From Roseimicrobium sp. ORNL1 (lineage in GTDB: Bacteria; Verrucomicrobiota; Verrucomicrobiia; Verrucomicrobiales; Verrucomicrobiaceae), in contig NZ_CP049143.1 of assembly GCF_011044495.1 (NCBI RefSeq), positions 2,480,001-2,544,000 on the forward strand: a DNA stretch of 64,000 bases. Reading direction: 5' to 3'. Made by a program: the position numbers and the translations under genes. Positions 7,909 through 17,142 of the stretch are shown here, piece by piece. Numbering within the stretch: the stretch's first letter is position 1; each line of letters starts with the position of its first letter. Below the pieces are notes generated by a model. That model saw nothing but the letters and a program-made list of their open reading frames with translations, searched no databases and was not told the origin of the DNA.

Positions 7909-9720
7909 TCACTTCACCTCCTCCGCCTTCTCCACGAAGAAGCGGGGCGCATCGAAGGCGGTGGTGTCGTCTTGCAGGTTCAGGCCGTGCAGTTCCTTGC
8001 GGCCGTCCCAGGGCACGAGGGTGAGTTTGTACTTCTTGCCCACGGTGAAGCTGGCGGTGGGTTGCATGACCTTGTCTTTAAAGGTCCACTGGACGCCGAC
8101 AATCTGCTTTGCGTCGAGTGTGCCTTCCACCACATTGCCCACGTCATACACGGCGGCGTGCAGGGCATCGCGATAGGGGGTGCCCACGGGGTCCTGGTTT
8201 GCGGACTTCTCGTTGAGAGTGGCTTCCACGATGATGTTCCCGGTCGCGGGAGTGGTCGATGGCGTGGAGCTATCGAGCGCGTCGGGACCCTTGTTCGGAT
8301 TGAACTTCACAAAGTCCCACTCGATGTTCGCCTGGTGGGCGGCGGTGCGGGAAAGGAGCACATCGCGCGCGGCGATGACCCAGATGACGAGCTTCTTCGC
8401 GCGCACTTCATCGTCATAGCGGCGGGCAAACTCGCGGCGCACGCCGGTGGAGCCACGGCCATTCTGCGCGATGACATCCAGCGGTTGATTGAGCAGCAGG
8501 CTCAGGTGCTGCGCGAAGCCAGCACGCGTGCGCTTCTCCGGTGCCTTCGGGTCGCCGAAGCCGATGCTCGGGTCATCGAAGATATTCACGAAGCTGTCGC
8601 CCAGCAGCACCATGGGGGCGTACTTGTCCTCCGTGACTTCACCCACCACGCGGAGGAAGTGCTCCTCCTCGCTGAAGAGCTCGTCCGGTCGCCGCACATC
8701 GAGCAGCTTCACCAGGTCGCCCATGCTCTTGCGGTACACGCCATCCGAGATGGTGATGGTGCGTGCCATGGGGCGGAAGGAGTCGGCGTAGTTTTTCTTC
8801 ACATGCGCGGCCACGCGTTCGGCGGCCATGCGCATGGCTTCCGGGGTCCAATGCGTGTCCTGCAGGAGGAAGGCGTCTTCCTTCTCCTTGGTCTCCTCAA
8901 ACGAGCGCTGGGCGATGGCGCGATTGTCCGAGGTGGACTCGAGGTAGAAGTAGCTCTTCGGTGTATTGCGGAACTTCACAAAGTCTTCCGTGAGGTCCAG
9001 CACGTCCACGCCCTGCTGGCGCAGCGAGTCGTAGAACTTGGCCGCGTCCGGGTGCGAGACGGATTTCACATCCAGGTCACTTGCCACCTTGGAGCTGTAG
9101 AGCATGGGCTTCAGCGGCACGGGGACGAAGAGCAGCTTGATGCCGCGCTCCTTGAGCTGCGCGGCGTATTCGGCGATGCAGTTGCCGGCGTTGGGGAGCT
9201 TGGCCAGCTCGGGGTCCTTCATCACGCTGAAGGGCTCTGGCTTCACAGGGCCGTAGCCGGTGAGGGCCTTGAGGTCGGCGTTGTAGAAGAGGTAGTCATC
9301 CCAGCCCACGAAGACCTTCTGGCTGCCCTCGGCGAACTGGGTGATCATCCACTGCTGGGTATTCTGCCGCATGGCCACGGCGTACTCGGCCTGGTCCAGT
9401 CCGCGCTCGAGCCAGCGGAGGTGGGAGACGATTTTCTTCTTCTCCGGGTTGGGCTGGTTCGGGTCGAAGGAAGGTGGATTGAAGACCTCATACCAGAAGG
9501 CGCGGCGCTTCGCGTACGGCGCGCCGTTTTCCTCATGCGAGGAGCGGTGCAGGTGATCCAGCACCACCGGCGTGAGCACCAGGGCGAAGAAGATCACGAT
9601 GATGATCAGGCTGAACCCACGGCCGATGGCATACACGGTCGTCTCCTTCTCCTCGTGATAAGGATTGTCAGGCACGTGCCTGGGTTTGGTGGGGGCGTTG
9701 GCGTTGGCGTCGGCGGCCAT
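7909..9720 (-). CDS. AlgX/AlgJ-like SGNH acetyltransferase domain protein
   Basis: The 603-residue product has one membrane helix (about residues 33-53) and a large periplasmic part. The AlgX/AlgJ/DltD-type SGNH signatures are present: DTHW (Asp288, His290) and GDSF (Ser376). In alginate-type systems this kind of enzyme receives acetyl groups made available by the MBOAT protein AlgI and transfers them to an exported polysaccharide. The AlgI-like gene lies immediately upstream on the same strand, so the two probably form one functional unit. A MITE-like element now separates them. The C-terminal 100 residues look like an added beta-rich domain. The polymer modified is not known; no alginate synthesis genes are in the window. 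Confidence 0.82.
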   Translation of the reverse strand: MAADANANAPTKPRHVPDNPYHEEKETTVYAIGRGFSLIIIVIFFALVLTPVVLDHLHRSSHEENGAPYAKRRAFWYEVFNPPSFDPNQPNPEKKKIVSHLRWLERGLDQAEYAVAMRQNTQQWMITQFAEGSQKVFVGWDDYLFYNADLKALTGYGPVKPEPFSVMKDPELAKLPNAGNCIAEYAAQLKERGIKLLFVPVPLKPMLYSSKVASDLDVKSVSHPDAAKFYDSLRQQGVDVLDLTEDFVKFRNTPKSYFYLESTSDNRAIAQRSFEETKEKEDAFLLQDTHWTPEAMRMAAERVAAHVKKNYADSFRPMARTITISDGVYRKSMGDLVKLLDVRRPDELFSEEEHFLRVVGEVTEDKYAPMVLLGDSFVNIFDDPSIGFGDPKAPEKRTRAGFAQHLSLLLNQPLDVIAQNGRGSTGVRREFARRYDDEVRAKKLVIWVIAARDVLLSRTAAHQANIEWDFVKFNPNKGPDALDSSTPSTTPATGNIIVEATLNEKSANQDPVGTPYRDALHAAVYDVGNVVEGTLDAKQIVGVQWTFKDKVMQPTASFTVGKKYKLTLVPWDGRKELHGLNLQDDTTAFDAPRFFVEKAEEVK

Positions 9721-9771
9721 TGGGACAGAGTATGAAAGAAATTAAAACATCAGACACCGGCGATTGCCAGA

Positions 9772-10106
9772 ACGTCTCGTGAGATGGCTCGAGCCTTCGA
9801 GCGTGAAGGGAGTCTGTAGTGGACCACCTTGCGCGAAGCGCCTTGGAGTGCGTGTGCGAAGCACCGCTTTGGTGGTGGGTGAACACACGAGCGACATGCT
9901 TTCCTGCTGCAAACTCACTTTTCCCATATCACTTGGCAGACACGGGGGCGGGGCGAGGACGTTACCGGCGTGCAGCGCGCTGATGCCTCCGGCCAGAAGC
10001 TCCCGACCCAAAGCGGTGCTTCGCACACGCACTCCAAGGCGCTTCGCGCAAGCTGGAACGCGCGATGGTGATTTCGCAGCGCGACCCGATGCGGAGTCAC
10101 GAGACG
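9772..10106. repeat. MITE-like element, copy B
   Basis: Ends are ACGTCTCGTGA (9772) and TCACGAGACG (to 10106). The two inner arms (from about 9822 and to about 10055) match those of copies A and C-F in inverted orientation. It sits between the start of the AlgX-like gene and the end of the AlgI-like gene, making up most of their 440-base gap. Confidence 0.85.
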
Positions 10107-10160
10107 ACTCGCTGAGGTTGGTCTGTGCCATGGAGGTCATCGCAATCGTTTTGGGTGAAC

Positions 10161-11627
10161 CTAGAACTGGAAATACAGGAACGGGCTGTGGCCGATGGTG
10201 AACATCATGTTCACAGCGATGACGAAGAGGACGAGACCGATGAGCGCTTTCCACCAGACGAAGCGGTGCAGGATGGTCTGCGTATTCGGCATGAGCCACA
10301 CGATGGCGGTGCAAAGGATGAGCTGGTAGACCTTCAGGTCGGTGAGCATCTGCGCCTCCAGCAGTGCGCCGGTGAGACCGGCCTGACTCATGCCGAACAT
10401 GGCGGCCAGGAAGCGCCTTGCGACCTCGAAGTTCTCCGCGCGGAAGAAGACCCACGTGATGAGCAGAATGAAGAAGGTGAGGACGATCTTGAGGGGCTTG
10501 GGCAGGGAACCGTAGAAGGACTGCTTCCCCATCAGGCGCTCAAAGGAGAGCATGGCGCCGTGGATGGCGCCCCAGATGATGAAGTTCCACGAGGCGCCGT
10601 GCCACAGGCCGCCGATGACCATGGTGAGCATGAGGTTCACATAGGTGCGGGAAACACCCATGCGATTTCCCCCCAGCGGGATGTAGAGGTAGTCCCGCAG
10701 GAAGGTGGAGAGGGACATGTGCCACCGCCTCCAGAACTCGGTGATGCTCGCGCTCTTGTACGGCGAGTTGAAGTTCTCCACGAAGTAGAAGCCGAGTAGC
10801 TTCGCCAGGCCGATGGCCATGTCCGAGTATGCGGAGAAGTCGAAGTAGATCTGGAAGGCGTACGCGACGATGCCCACCCACGCCGCCAGGGTGGTGAGAC
10901 TGCCATCTCCCGCGCCGAAGGCCTGGTCTGCGATCACGCCCATGGGGTCGGCGAGGAGAATCTTCTTCCCCAGGCCGAAGCCGAAACGCGTGAGGCCCAG
11001 CGCAAAGCCATCCACCGTGTGCACGCGGTGGCGCATCTGCTCCGCGATGATGCCGTACCGCACGATGGGGCCGGCGACGAGGTGCGGGAAGAGCGAGACG
11101 AAGCAGGTGAAATCCAGGAACGACTCCGCCGGCTTCGCATGGCCGCGGTAGAGGTCCACGCAGTAGCTCAGGCTCTGGAATACATAAAAGGAAATGCCCG
11201 CCGGCAGGATGATATTCCGGAAAAACTCCGGCACTGCCACGTGGCCCCAGCCCATCCAGTCAGACACTCCCTGCACGCTCTCCACGGCGAAGGCGGTGTA
11301 CTTGAAGAAGGCGAGGGCGGCGAGGTTCGAGACGACGGAGAGCACCATGCCCAGCTTCTTCCGCGCGTGCACCTGGGCATCCGTGGCGCCCTTGTCGCGG
11401 AGTTTCTCCGCGTTCACGATCATCTTCCCCAGGTTGTAGTCCAGGGCCGTGGTGCCCAGCATGAGGAAGACGAACCACGGATTGTGCCAGCCGTAGAACA
11501 CCATGCCCATGCACGTGAGGAAGAGGTGCCGGGAGGTGATGCTCGTCTTCGCCGCGAGCATGCCGTAGTAGCCCGCCAGCACGAGCGGCAAGAAGAAGAA
11601 AATGAAGATGTGCGAACTGAAAACCAC
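10161..11627 (-). CDS. AlgI-like MBOAT O-acyltransferase
   Basis: The 488-residue polytopic membrane protein starts VFSSHIFIFFFLPLVLAGYY and has the MBOAT core: ITEFWRRWHMSLSTFLRDY (His303) and GGLWHGASWNF (His343, the invariant catalytic histidine). It ends in FLYFQF, as AlgI proteins typically do. In the family it moves acyl groups from a cytoplasmic donor across the inner membrane for an SGNH partner. The AlgX-like partner lies just downstream. A second MBOAT occurs at 39396-40859 with a different set of neighbours. Family assignment is firm; donor and acceptor are not known. Confidence 0.92.
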   Translation of the reverse strand: MVFSSHIFIFFFLPLVLAGYYGMLAAKTSITSRHLFLTCMGMVFYGWHNPWFVFLMLGTTALDYNLGKMIVNAEKLRDKGATDAQVHARKKLGMVLSVVSNLAALAFFKYTAFAVESVQGVSDWMGWGHVAVPEFFRNIILPAGISFYVFQSLSYCVDLYRGHAKPAESFLDFTCFVSLFPHLVAGPIVRYGIIAEQMRHRVHTVDGFALGLTRFGFGLGKKILLADPMGVIADQAFGAGDGSLTTLAAWVGIVAYAFQIYFDFSAYSDMAIGLAKLLGFYFVENFNSPYKSASITEFWRRWHMSLSTFLRDYLYIPLGGNRMGVSRTYVNLMLTMVIGGLWHGASWNFIIWGAIHGAMLSFERLMGKQSFYGSLPKPLKIVLTFFILLITWVFFRAENFEVARRFLAAMFGMSQAGLTGALLEAQMLTDLKVYQLILCTAIVWLMPNTQTILHRFVWWKALIGLVLFVIAVNMMFTIGHSPFLYFQF

Positions 11628-11985
11628 GCGCTGTGTTTAGCCGGGGAGGGCGCGGGGGTCAAACGGCGAGGTGGGGGTGCGGGAGGGGTGACGAAGAGGT
11701 GGTGGATCCGGGGATTTAACGGTGTAAGGTTGGGGGGAGGAGGACCCGGGGGCCTTGGACTTGGAATGCGTGCAGCCGTGCCGGTCCGTCACTGTCTGGA
11801 CTCCACCGCTTTCTCCGCGGGCAGATATATTTACTCAACGGTTGCTTTGTCGGAAATGGGGACGAGGGTCCTTGCAGGGGCAAGCTTCTCTCGCTGCCTT
11901 CGGTGCCTGCCGCAGTTTGCGTCCGTTTCCTGTACGTGAGGCCATCCCTTCGCGCAGCTCTTTGAGTTCCTCAGGAGGAGCGCAC
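11628..11985. other. Intergenic region between divergent genes
   Basis: No gene is supported here. It separates the AlgI-like gene from a small gene on the other strand and should hold both promoters. The part next to the AlgI-like start is very G-rich. Confidence 0.5.
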
Positions 11986-12264
11986 ATGAAGACATACAGA
12001 CTGGAACTGCATCTGGGAGGCCAGACGCTCGTGGAAGCAGACCGTGTGGAAGAAGACTCCCGGGAACTTTCCTTCTACCACGGGGACTCCGTTTTTGTCC
12101 GTTGGGCGCGCTCTTTGGTGAAGCACTATGAGTGTCTTCCCGTCTCCCTCGATGATATCCGCCGCGCGCTGGCAACGGAATGCCGCTCTTCCGGGGATGA
12201 TGGCGAGCCTGGGCACTCAGAGTGCGCGTCCTTCGCCGCCACCAGCCGGGATGTGCCGGCATAA
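11986..12264 (+). CDS. Small uncharacterised protein
   Basis: The start at 11986 is chosen because AGGAGG lies close upstream, a rare clear ribosome site in this window; longer upstream frames read through noncoding sequence. The product has 92 residues and begins MKTYRLELHLGGQTLVEAD. It is acidic, probably a small beta-rich fold, with no signal peptide. The first 45 residues resemble the next gene's product (shared pattern G-Q-x-x-hydrophobic-E-A-[DE], then S, then a late R-x-A-R). I do not recognise the family. Confidence 0.6.
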   Translation: MKTYRLELHLGGQTLVEADRVEEDSRELSFYHGDSVFVRWARSLVKHYECLPVSLDDIRRALATECRSSGDDGEPGHSECASFAATSRDVPA

Positions 12265-12280
12265 GCATCTCAAACCCTTC

Positions 12281-12508
12281 ATGCCCTTTCCAGCGATGCT
12301 CCCCAAGGTACACCTCATCACCACCATCCTGTTTGAATGTGAATTCCAATACGGACAGAAGCGCATCATCGAAGCCGAATCGATGGACCACACTTCAGAA
12401 CCCAAGTGGGTCGTCTTCCGCCGGGATGGGCGAATCATTGAACGTGTGGCGCGCCAGTCCCTGAAGGATCTGCCTGCGGAGTATGTGCCCCGGCGGCGTG
12501 AATCCTGA
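12281..12508 (+). CDS. Small uncharacterised protein, probable relative of its upstream neighbour
   Basis: This 75-residue frame begins 16 bases after the previous stop; Met at 12296 is another possible start. The body (YGQKRIIEAESMDHTSEP, then VVFRRDGRIIERVARQSL) lines up by eye with the N-terminal half of the upstream product, suggesting a tandem duplication of a small domain. No export signal or known motif is seen. Confidence is low because the frame is short. Confidence 0.45.
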   Translation: MPFPAMLPKVHLITTILFECEFQYGQKRIIEAESMDHTSEPKWVVFRRDGRIIERVARQSLKDLPAEYVPRRRES

Positions 12509-12924
12509 AGGTTTCGGTCGCTGAGGTTCTCTCACCCTGGTCCCGCATGGCGCATGTGCGTCAGGATGGGAAATTGTGATTGGATGAGCAGGGGAAGCGG
12601 CACTGCATATCAACTCAACGTGCCAGGTCGCAAAGCGTTCCTTCAACGTTCCAGATGATGGCGAACCGGGATCATTGTTGGATTGTCCGCAATTCTCCAT
12701 CCCTTATCCTGACACACCTGCGCATCGCGGGTTCCTGCGCCCTTTCAGGATGCCGCAACAACTCATCCGTACACGTATGCGTCGCATAACTGTTGCAGGG
12801 CTATTTGCCCGAAGTGACATAAAGGATGGATAAACAAAAACATTCCCAGCCGCGTCTGCGTGTCGCCACGATTCTCACACGCTCCTGTCATCCGTCAGGT
12901 GCAATTCAAATACCCAGTGATCCT
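12509..12924. other. Intergenic region with a degenerate inverted repeat
   Basis: No gene is supported. GCGCATGTGCGTCAGGATGG near 12548-12567 is roughly mirrored by ATCCTGACACACCTGCGCAT near 12706-12725. A similar GCGCATGTGCGTCAGG lies near 1847. The last 100 bases probably hold the promoter of the next gene. Confidence 0.45.
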
Positions 12925-13251
12925 ATGAAAACAATTCTGCTCGCCCTCGCATTCGCCACTTTTGGCGTTGCCGCCACCTTTGCCGACGACAAGACCGTCA
13001 CCACCACCACGACTACCTACGGTAGCGGCACGATTACGGAGTACGCTCCCGGCACGACGTTTGTGGTCAAGGAAACTTCCGGTCCCGTGAGCTACAAGTA
13101 CGGTGAAAAGGTCACCTACGTCACGAGGAGCGGCAAGGTCCTCACTGAGGCCGATGTGAAGACCCGCATCATCGTGGGCGCACCCGTTCGCGTATACTAT
13201 GCAGGCGAAGGCCAGTCCCGCGTGGTGAACAAGGTCGAAATCGACGACTGA
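12925..13251 (+). CDS. Exported Thr-rich small protein, paralogue 1
   Basis: The 108-residue product has a signal peptide (MKTILLALAFATFGVAATFA), a Thr run (VTTTTTTYGSGTI) and a compact beta-rich domain (GPVSYKYGEKVTYVTRSGKV to VRVYYAGEG). Products at 17143-17499 and 17880-18209 are close relatives, so this is a three-member local family. It is predicted periplasmic or secreted. It stands alone with its own terminator. I know no function for the family. Confidence 0.78.
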   Translation: MKTILLALAFATFGVAATFADDKTVTTTTTTYGSGTITEYAPGTTFVVKETSGPVSYKYGEKVTYVTRSGKVLTEADVKTRIIVGAPVRVYYAGEGQSRVVNKVEIDD

Positions 13252-13312
13252 AGACAAGAGGGAGATGGTGGTCGGGCATGGTCCTGACCCTCTTTCCTTC
13301 CTGCTTTCCAGT

Positions 13313-13344
13313 GCCGTCACTCGTTGCGAGTGGCGGCTTTTTTT
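13313..13344 (+). terminator. Rho-independent terminator of Thr-rich paralogue 1
   Basis: The stem GCCGTCACTCG/CGAGTGGCGGC (one G-T pair) with a 3-nt loop is followed by seven T residues. Confidence 0.9.
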
Positions 13345-13398
13345 GTGGCTGCGTTTATCTCAAGCGGACACATTCGCATGCCATTTGCGGGACTCATT

Positions 13399-13932
13399 TC
13401 ATTCGCTCGCGCTCTTCTGCGCATTCTTCGGGGGCGACATTTCGCCTATGAAGGAATCGCCCTGATCCAGAACCCTGCCACGTGCTTCGAGCGCATCCAT
13501 GCGTTCGCGGAGGGCATCCAGTGCCTGGCGTGTCTCCTTGCGTTGTGTCCAGAGTGAGGACCAGGCCAGCAGGGCGGAAATGACGGCGATGCCGGCGGCG
13601 AGCCAGATGGAGCGGCGGTGCAGCACGAAGCTGGCGTGAGCCCGCTCCATCTGGGTGATGTGCATGCGCGAGCTCTGGTTCACATGCTCATCATGCTGCT
13701 GGTCCGTCCGATGCCGCTCCATGCGACGGAAGACAACCTCCTCCTGCCGCTCGCTCCTGTTTCTCCGGGTGGCCAGTTCATCGCGGATGACTCTTTTTGC
13801 CTCTTCAAAATCGATTCTCTCCTCAGGACCCAGGATGCTCGGCGTGAAGGCGGAGAGACGAGCCAGGTGCTCGACGTTCATCAAGTGCAACGGCATGGCC
13901 CGATACTCGTACTGGAATTCCTGCCACGTCAT
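13399..13932 (-). CDS. Uncharacterised single-pass membrane protein
   Basis: With the start at 13932 the product has 177 residues: a charged, His/Arg-rich N-terminal part (about 1-110), one membrane helix (IWLAAGIAVISALLAW), and a short coiled-coil-like tail (TRQALDALRERMDALEAR). A longer version starting at 14019 is possible but its extra N terminus looks noncoding. The gene is followed on the same strand upstream by another small membrane-protein gene. No family recognised. Confidence 0.55.
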   Translation of the reverse strand: MTWQEFQYEYRAMPLHLMNVEHLARLSAFTPSILGPEERIDFEEAKRVIRDELATRRNRSERQEEVVFRRMERHRTDQQHDEHVNQSSRMHITQMERAHASFVLHRRSIWLAAGIAVISALLAWSSLWTQRKETRQALDALRERMDALEARGRVLDQGDSFIGEMSPPKNAQKSASE

Positions 13933-14047
13933 AAACTGCTGAAAAAGTGAAGGCCTGCCGAATCCCCACCCTGCAAGAGCCTTCCTGTCTGCAGAGTCCC
14001 GGTCCCACCACCAGACCAAGTCCAGACCACGTGGCGACTGTCACTGG

Positions 14048-14476
14048 TCAGTACGCCTCTCCTGCAAGGAGGGACGGGGGAACTTTCGAGCATTCATGGA
14101 GCAACCGCGCTTCTTCAGCGGTGATTTCCTTCTGCCACCGTTCCATCAGAGTCATGTCTCCAAAGGCCATGGCGCCGCGCCCCATAATCTTCGGCTCGAC
14201 GACCTTCTGCCAGACAGCAAACCACTCGCGAATATATGCCTCCACTCGGGCTTGCGGGGTGCCGCTTTCGTTCGTGTTGGGTGAGGCCGGTTGCGGAGCC
14301 ATGGGAGCGGGTTGGGATGCTGGAGAGGCCGGAATGGGAGTAGCCGGCTTGGTGGTGGCTGGCGGCGATTGGGGCGCTTTCAAGGCAGGGAAGGTGTGCC
14401 TGAGCCAGAGCACAGCCACCCACAGAAGTGCGATGCCGGTGGCGTAGGTGAGCAGGATTTTAAGCCGGAGGGGCAT
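14048..14476 (-). CDS. Uncharacterised membrane-anchored protein with Pro-rich linker
   Basis: The 142-residue product begins MPLRLKILLTYATGIALLWV, one membrane helix, followed by a Pro/Ala/Ser/Thr linker (about 35-75) and a small charged domain (ARVEAYIREWFAVWQKVVEP). The start is chosen so the helix is N-terminal; an upstream start at 14641 would add unlikely sequence. The 329 bases between this start and the antiporter gene at 14806 carry divergent promoters and half of a GGGGGCA-type repeat (about 14525). Function unknown. Confidence 0.55.
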   Translation of the reverse strand: MPLRLKILLTYATGIALLWVAVLWLRHTFPALKAPQSPPATTKPATPIPASPASQPAPMAPQPASPNTNESGTPQARVEAYIREWFAVWQKVVEPKIMGRGAMAFGDMTLMERWQKEITAEEARLLHECSKVPPSLLAGEAY

Positions 14477-14805
14477 GGTATAGGATGGACCGGGAGGCGC
14501 TATTGTCCAGCCGTGGCACCCGCATTGGGGGCAAGAGTGCCCCCGATCCTTGGAGGCTGCCGCCTCATCTTCACCTTGCTGCAACATCTCCACTCTCGTG
14601 AGGACCTGTGCGATGGGTGGGTAAGCCTGACCTCCAGGCATGGGGTGAATTACATGGCGGCATAAAACAAAATACCGCTTTTTTCACCCGGAGGGTTGCG
14701 CATGGGGCACGGTCTGTGCAAAGGGTGATTTTACCGCCCCTGACGGGGCCCCTTCACCCGCTTCGCGCACCACACTTATCGACCATCACGCCTCTTTCCA
14801 GCCCT

Positions 14806-16830
14806 ATGCATCACACGCTTTTTCAGGACCTCGCGATTGTGATGATGGTAGCGGCGGTGGTGACGGTCATCTTCCGGAGGCTGAAGCAGCCCGTGGTGCT
14901 GGGATACATCCTTGCGGGGGTGATCATCGGTCCGCACACGCCGCCGTACAAGTTCATCGAGGACCAGCACACGATTGATACGCTCTCCGAGTTGGGCGTC
15001 ATTTTCCTCATGTTCGCGCTGGGGCTGGAGTTCAGCCTGAGAAAGCTCTCCAAGGTGGGGGCCACGGCGCTCATTGGCGCGACGATGGAGATCATCCTGA
15101 TGGTGTGGGTGGGCTACCAGATTGGGCGGGCCTTTGGCTGGCACACGATGGACAGTGTCTTCCTGGGCGCCATCCTCGCGATTTCCTCCACCACGATCAT
15201 CATCAAGGCGCTGGAGGAACTGGGCAAGACGAAGGAGCCCTTTGCGCAGCTCATCTTCGGCATCCTGATTGTGGAGGACATCCTGGCCATCCTGATGATT
15301 GCCATGCTGGGTGCCCTGGCCTCCACGGGCTCGCTGAGTGTGGCGGAGGTGGGGCTCACGGTGGGCAAGCTCGGTGCCTTCCTCGGCGTGGTGCTGGTGG
15401 CGGGGCTCATCATCATTCCGCGCCTGCTGAACTATGTGGCGAAGTTCAAGAGCAATGAGATGCTGCTCGTCACGGTCACGGGCCTGTGCCTGGGTATCTC
15501 GCTGCTGGCGGTGAAGCTCGAATACAGTGTGGCGCTGGGAGCCTTCCTCATTGGCGCCATCATCGCGGAGGCGCGGCAGATTGCGCGCATTGAGATGCTC
15601 ATGCACCCGGTGCGTGACCTCTTCAGCGCGGTATTCTTTGTTTCGATTGGCCTGCTCATCGACCCGAAGGTCCTGTGGGAGTACATCGGGCCCATCTCGG
15701 TTATCAGCTTGGCGGTGATCTTCGGGAAGGTGCTGACGTGTGGCCTGGGCACCTTCGTGGCGGGGAATGACCTGCGCACCTCCATGCGCGTGGGCATGGG
15801 GCTGGCGCAGATTGGCGAGTTCTCCTTCATCATCGCGGCCTTCGGCCTGCAGAAGGGGGTGACGAGTGACTTCCTGTATCCCATCGCTGTGGCGGTGTCA
15901 GCCATCACCACGCTGGCCACACCATATCTCATCCGTGCGTCGGATACGATTGTGGGCTGGTCGGAGAAAGTGATGCCGGTCTCCGTGCGCCGCACGCTGG
16001 ATGCGTACACGCACTGGGTGGGCGGGCTCAGCAAGAGTAGCAGCAGACGCAGCCCGAGTGCCTTCCTGAGGAAGTGGGGCTGGCAGATTGCGCTGAACCT
16101 GCTGCTCATCGCGGGCGTGTTCATCGGTGGATTCTATGCGCGGCGCTTCGCCCTAGAGAAGTGGCCGGATGCTCCCGGCGGGGATAATGGCATCAAGGGC
16201 ATGGTGCTGCTGGGCGCGATGCTGCTGAGCCTGCCGATGATCATTGCTGTGGTGCGGAAGTGGCAGGCCTTCGCCATGCTGCTCAGTGAGATGAGCGTGA
16301 CGCGCAAGGCCGCGGGCGAGAGGACGGCGCCCCTGCGCGCGCTGGTGCAGATGATCGCCTTCGTGGCGGGTTGTGTGGCCCTGGGCATCTACATCCTGCT
16401 GCTGAGCTCGACGCTGCTGCCCTCGTGGAATTTGCTCATCGTGCTGGCGCTGGTGCTGCTGGTGGCCACGGTCCTGCTGAGGCGCTCCTTCATCCGCCTG
16501 CATGCGCGTGCCCAGGTGGCGCTGGTGGAGACCTTTGAAACCCCAGCCGCTCCGCATCCGCATGAGGAGCCTTCCGAGCCGAAGGTGCACCCGCTGCTGC
16601 GTGAGGCGCAGCTTGATACCATCACCGTCTCATCCACTTCCACCGCCGCGGGGAAAGTGATCGCGGAGCTGAAGCTGCGCACGCTCACCGGCGCGAGCAT
16701 TGTGGGCATTGAGCGAGCAGGAGAGAATGTGATCAATCCCGGCATCGATGAGGAAATCAAAGCGGGAGACTCGGTGCTCTTGATTGGTACCATCACGCAG
16801 ATCGAGAAGGCGAAGGCGGTGATGGGGTAG
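14806..16830 (+). CDS. CPA2-family cation:proton antiporter (KefB/KefC-like) with RCK_C domain
   Basis: The 674-residue protein has an N-terminal Na/H-exchanger domain of about 12 helices (roughly 1-400), with GVIFLMFALGLEFSLRKL and ILAISSTTIII typical of CPA2. A further set of helices (about 425-560) follows, then a C-terminal TrkA-C/RCK_C domain (about 605-674, ending LIGTITQIEKAKAVMG). No full RCK_N nucleotide-binding domain is seen, unlike Escherichia coli KefB/KefC. It probably exchanges K+ or Na+ for protons at the inner membrane. The start at 14806 gives the normal N terminus (MHHTLFQDLAIVMM). Confidence 0.9.
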   Translation: MHHTLFQDLAIVMMVAAVVTVIFRRLKQPVVLGYILAGVIIGPHTPPYKFIEDQHTIDTLSELGVIFLMFALGLEFSLRKLSKVGATALIGATMEIILMVWVGYQIGRAFGWHTMDSVFLGAILAISSTTIIIKALEELGKTKEPFAQLIFGILIVEDILAILMIAMLGALASTGSLSVAEVGLTVGKLGAFLGVVLVAGLIIIPRLLNYVAKFKSNEMLLVTVTGLCLGISLLAVKLEYSVALGAFLIGAIIAEARQIARIEMLMHPVRDLFSAVFFVSIGLLIDPKVLWEYIGPISVISLAVIFGKVLTCGLGTFVAGNDLRTSMRVGMGLAQIGEFSFIIAAFGLQKGVTSDFLYPIAVAVSAITTLATPYLIRASDTIVGWSEKVMPVSVRRTLDAYTHWVGGLSKSSSRRSPSAFLRKWGWQIALNLLLIAGVFIGGFYARRFALEKWPDAPGGDNGIKGMVLLGAMLLSLPMIIAVVRKWQAFAMLLSEMSVTRKAAGERTAPLRALVQMIAFVAGCVALGIYILLLSSTLLPSWNLLIVLALVLLVATVLLRRSFIRLHARAQVALVETFETPAAPHPHEEPSEPKVHPLLREAQLDTITVSSTSTAAGKVIAELKLRTLTGASIVGIERAGENVINPGIDEEIKAGDSVLLIGTITQIEKAKAVMG

Positions 16831-16857
16831 GGGTGTTGGGGTGAAAAAACGTGCTTG

Positions 16858-17027
16858 GGATTCAACACAGAGTCACGGAGACGCAGAGGCACGGAGGTTT
16901 TTTTGGGAAACGCGGCTACGCAAGCCCGTGGGAGCACCGCCGGCAGGAAGCTCGAAGTTTCACATCATGAGCTTGCCGTCTATGCTCTAAAAAATTCTCC
17001 GTCTCTGCGTCCCCGTGTTGAATTCCA
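16858..17027. repeat. CACGGAG-type inverted repeat pair
   Basis: The forward arm at 16858-16907 (ATTCAACACAGAGTCACGG) and reverse arm at 16991-17027 (CTCCGTCTCTGCGTCC) are mirror images with a spacer of about 85 bases. It lies between the antiporter gene and the terminator of the convergent small gene. Confidence 0.75.
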
Positions 17028-17045
17028 TGACTGACCACCTGGAAT

Positions 17046-17084
17046 AAAAAAAGCATCGCCGCGATGGTGTCACCGCGGCGATGC
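17046..17084 (-). terminator. Rho-independent terminator of Thr-rich paralogue 2
   Basis: On the minus strand an 11-bp stem (GCATCGCCGCG and complement) is followed by a T run (A-tract at 17046-17052 on the plus strand). Confidence 0.9.
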
Positions 17085-17142
17085 TGTTGTCAGTTCTTTA
17101 TGAGACAAGTGGTGAAGAGTTCACGCACGTTCACGTGCACTC

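Noticed and set aside
7972-9735. A 587-codon open frame on the plus strand opposite the AlgX-like gene
   Set aside because: The AlgX-like protein has recognised catalytic motifs; the opposite frame is Gly/His/Val-rich without any domain, so it is a shadow.
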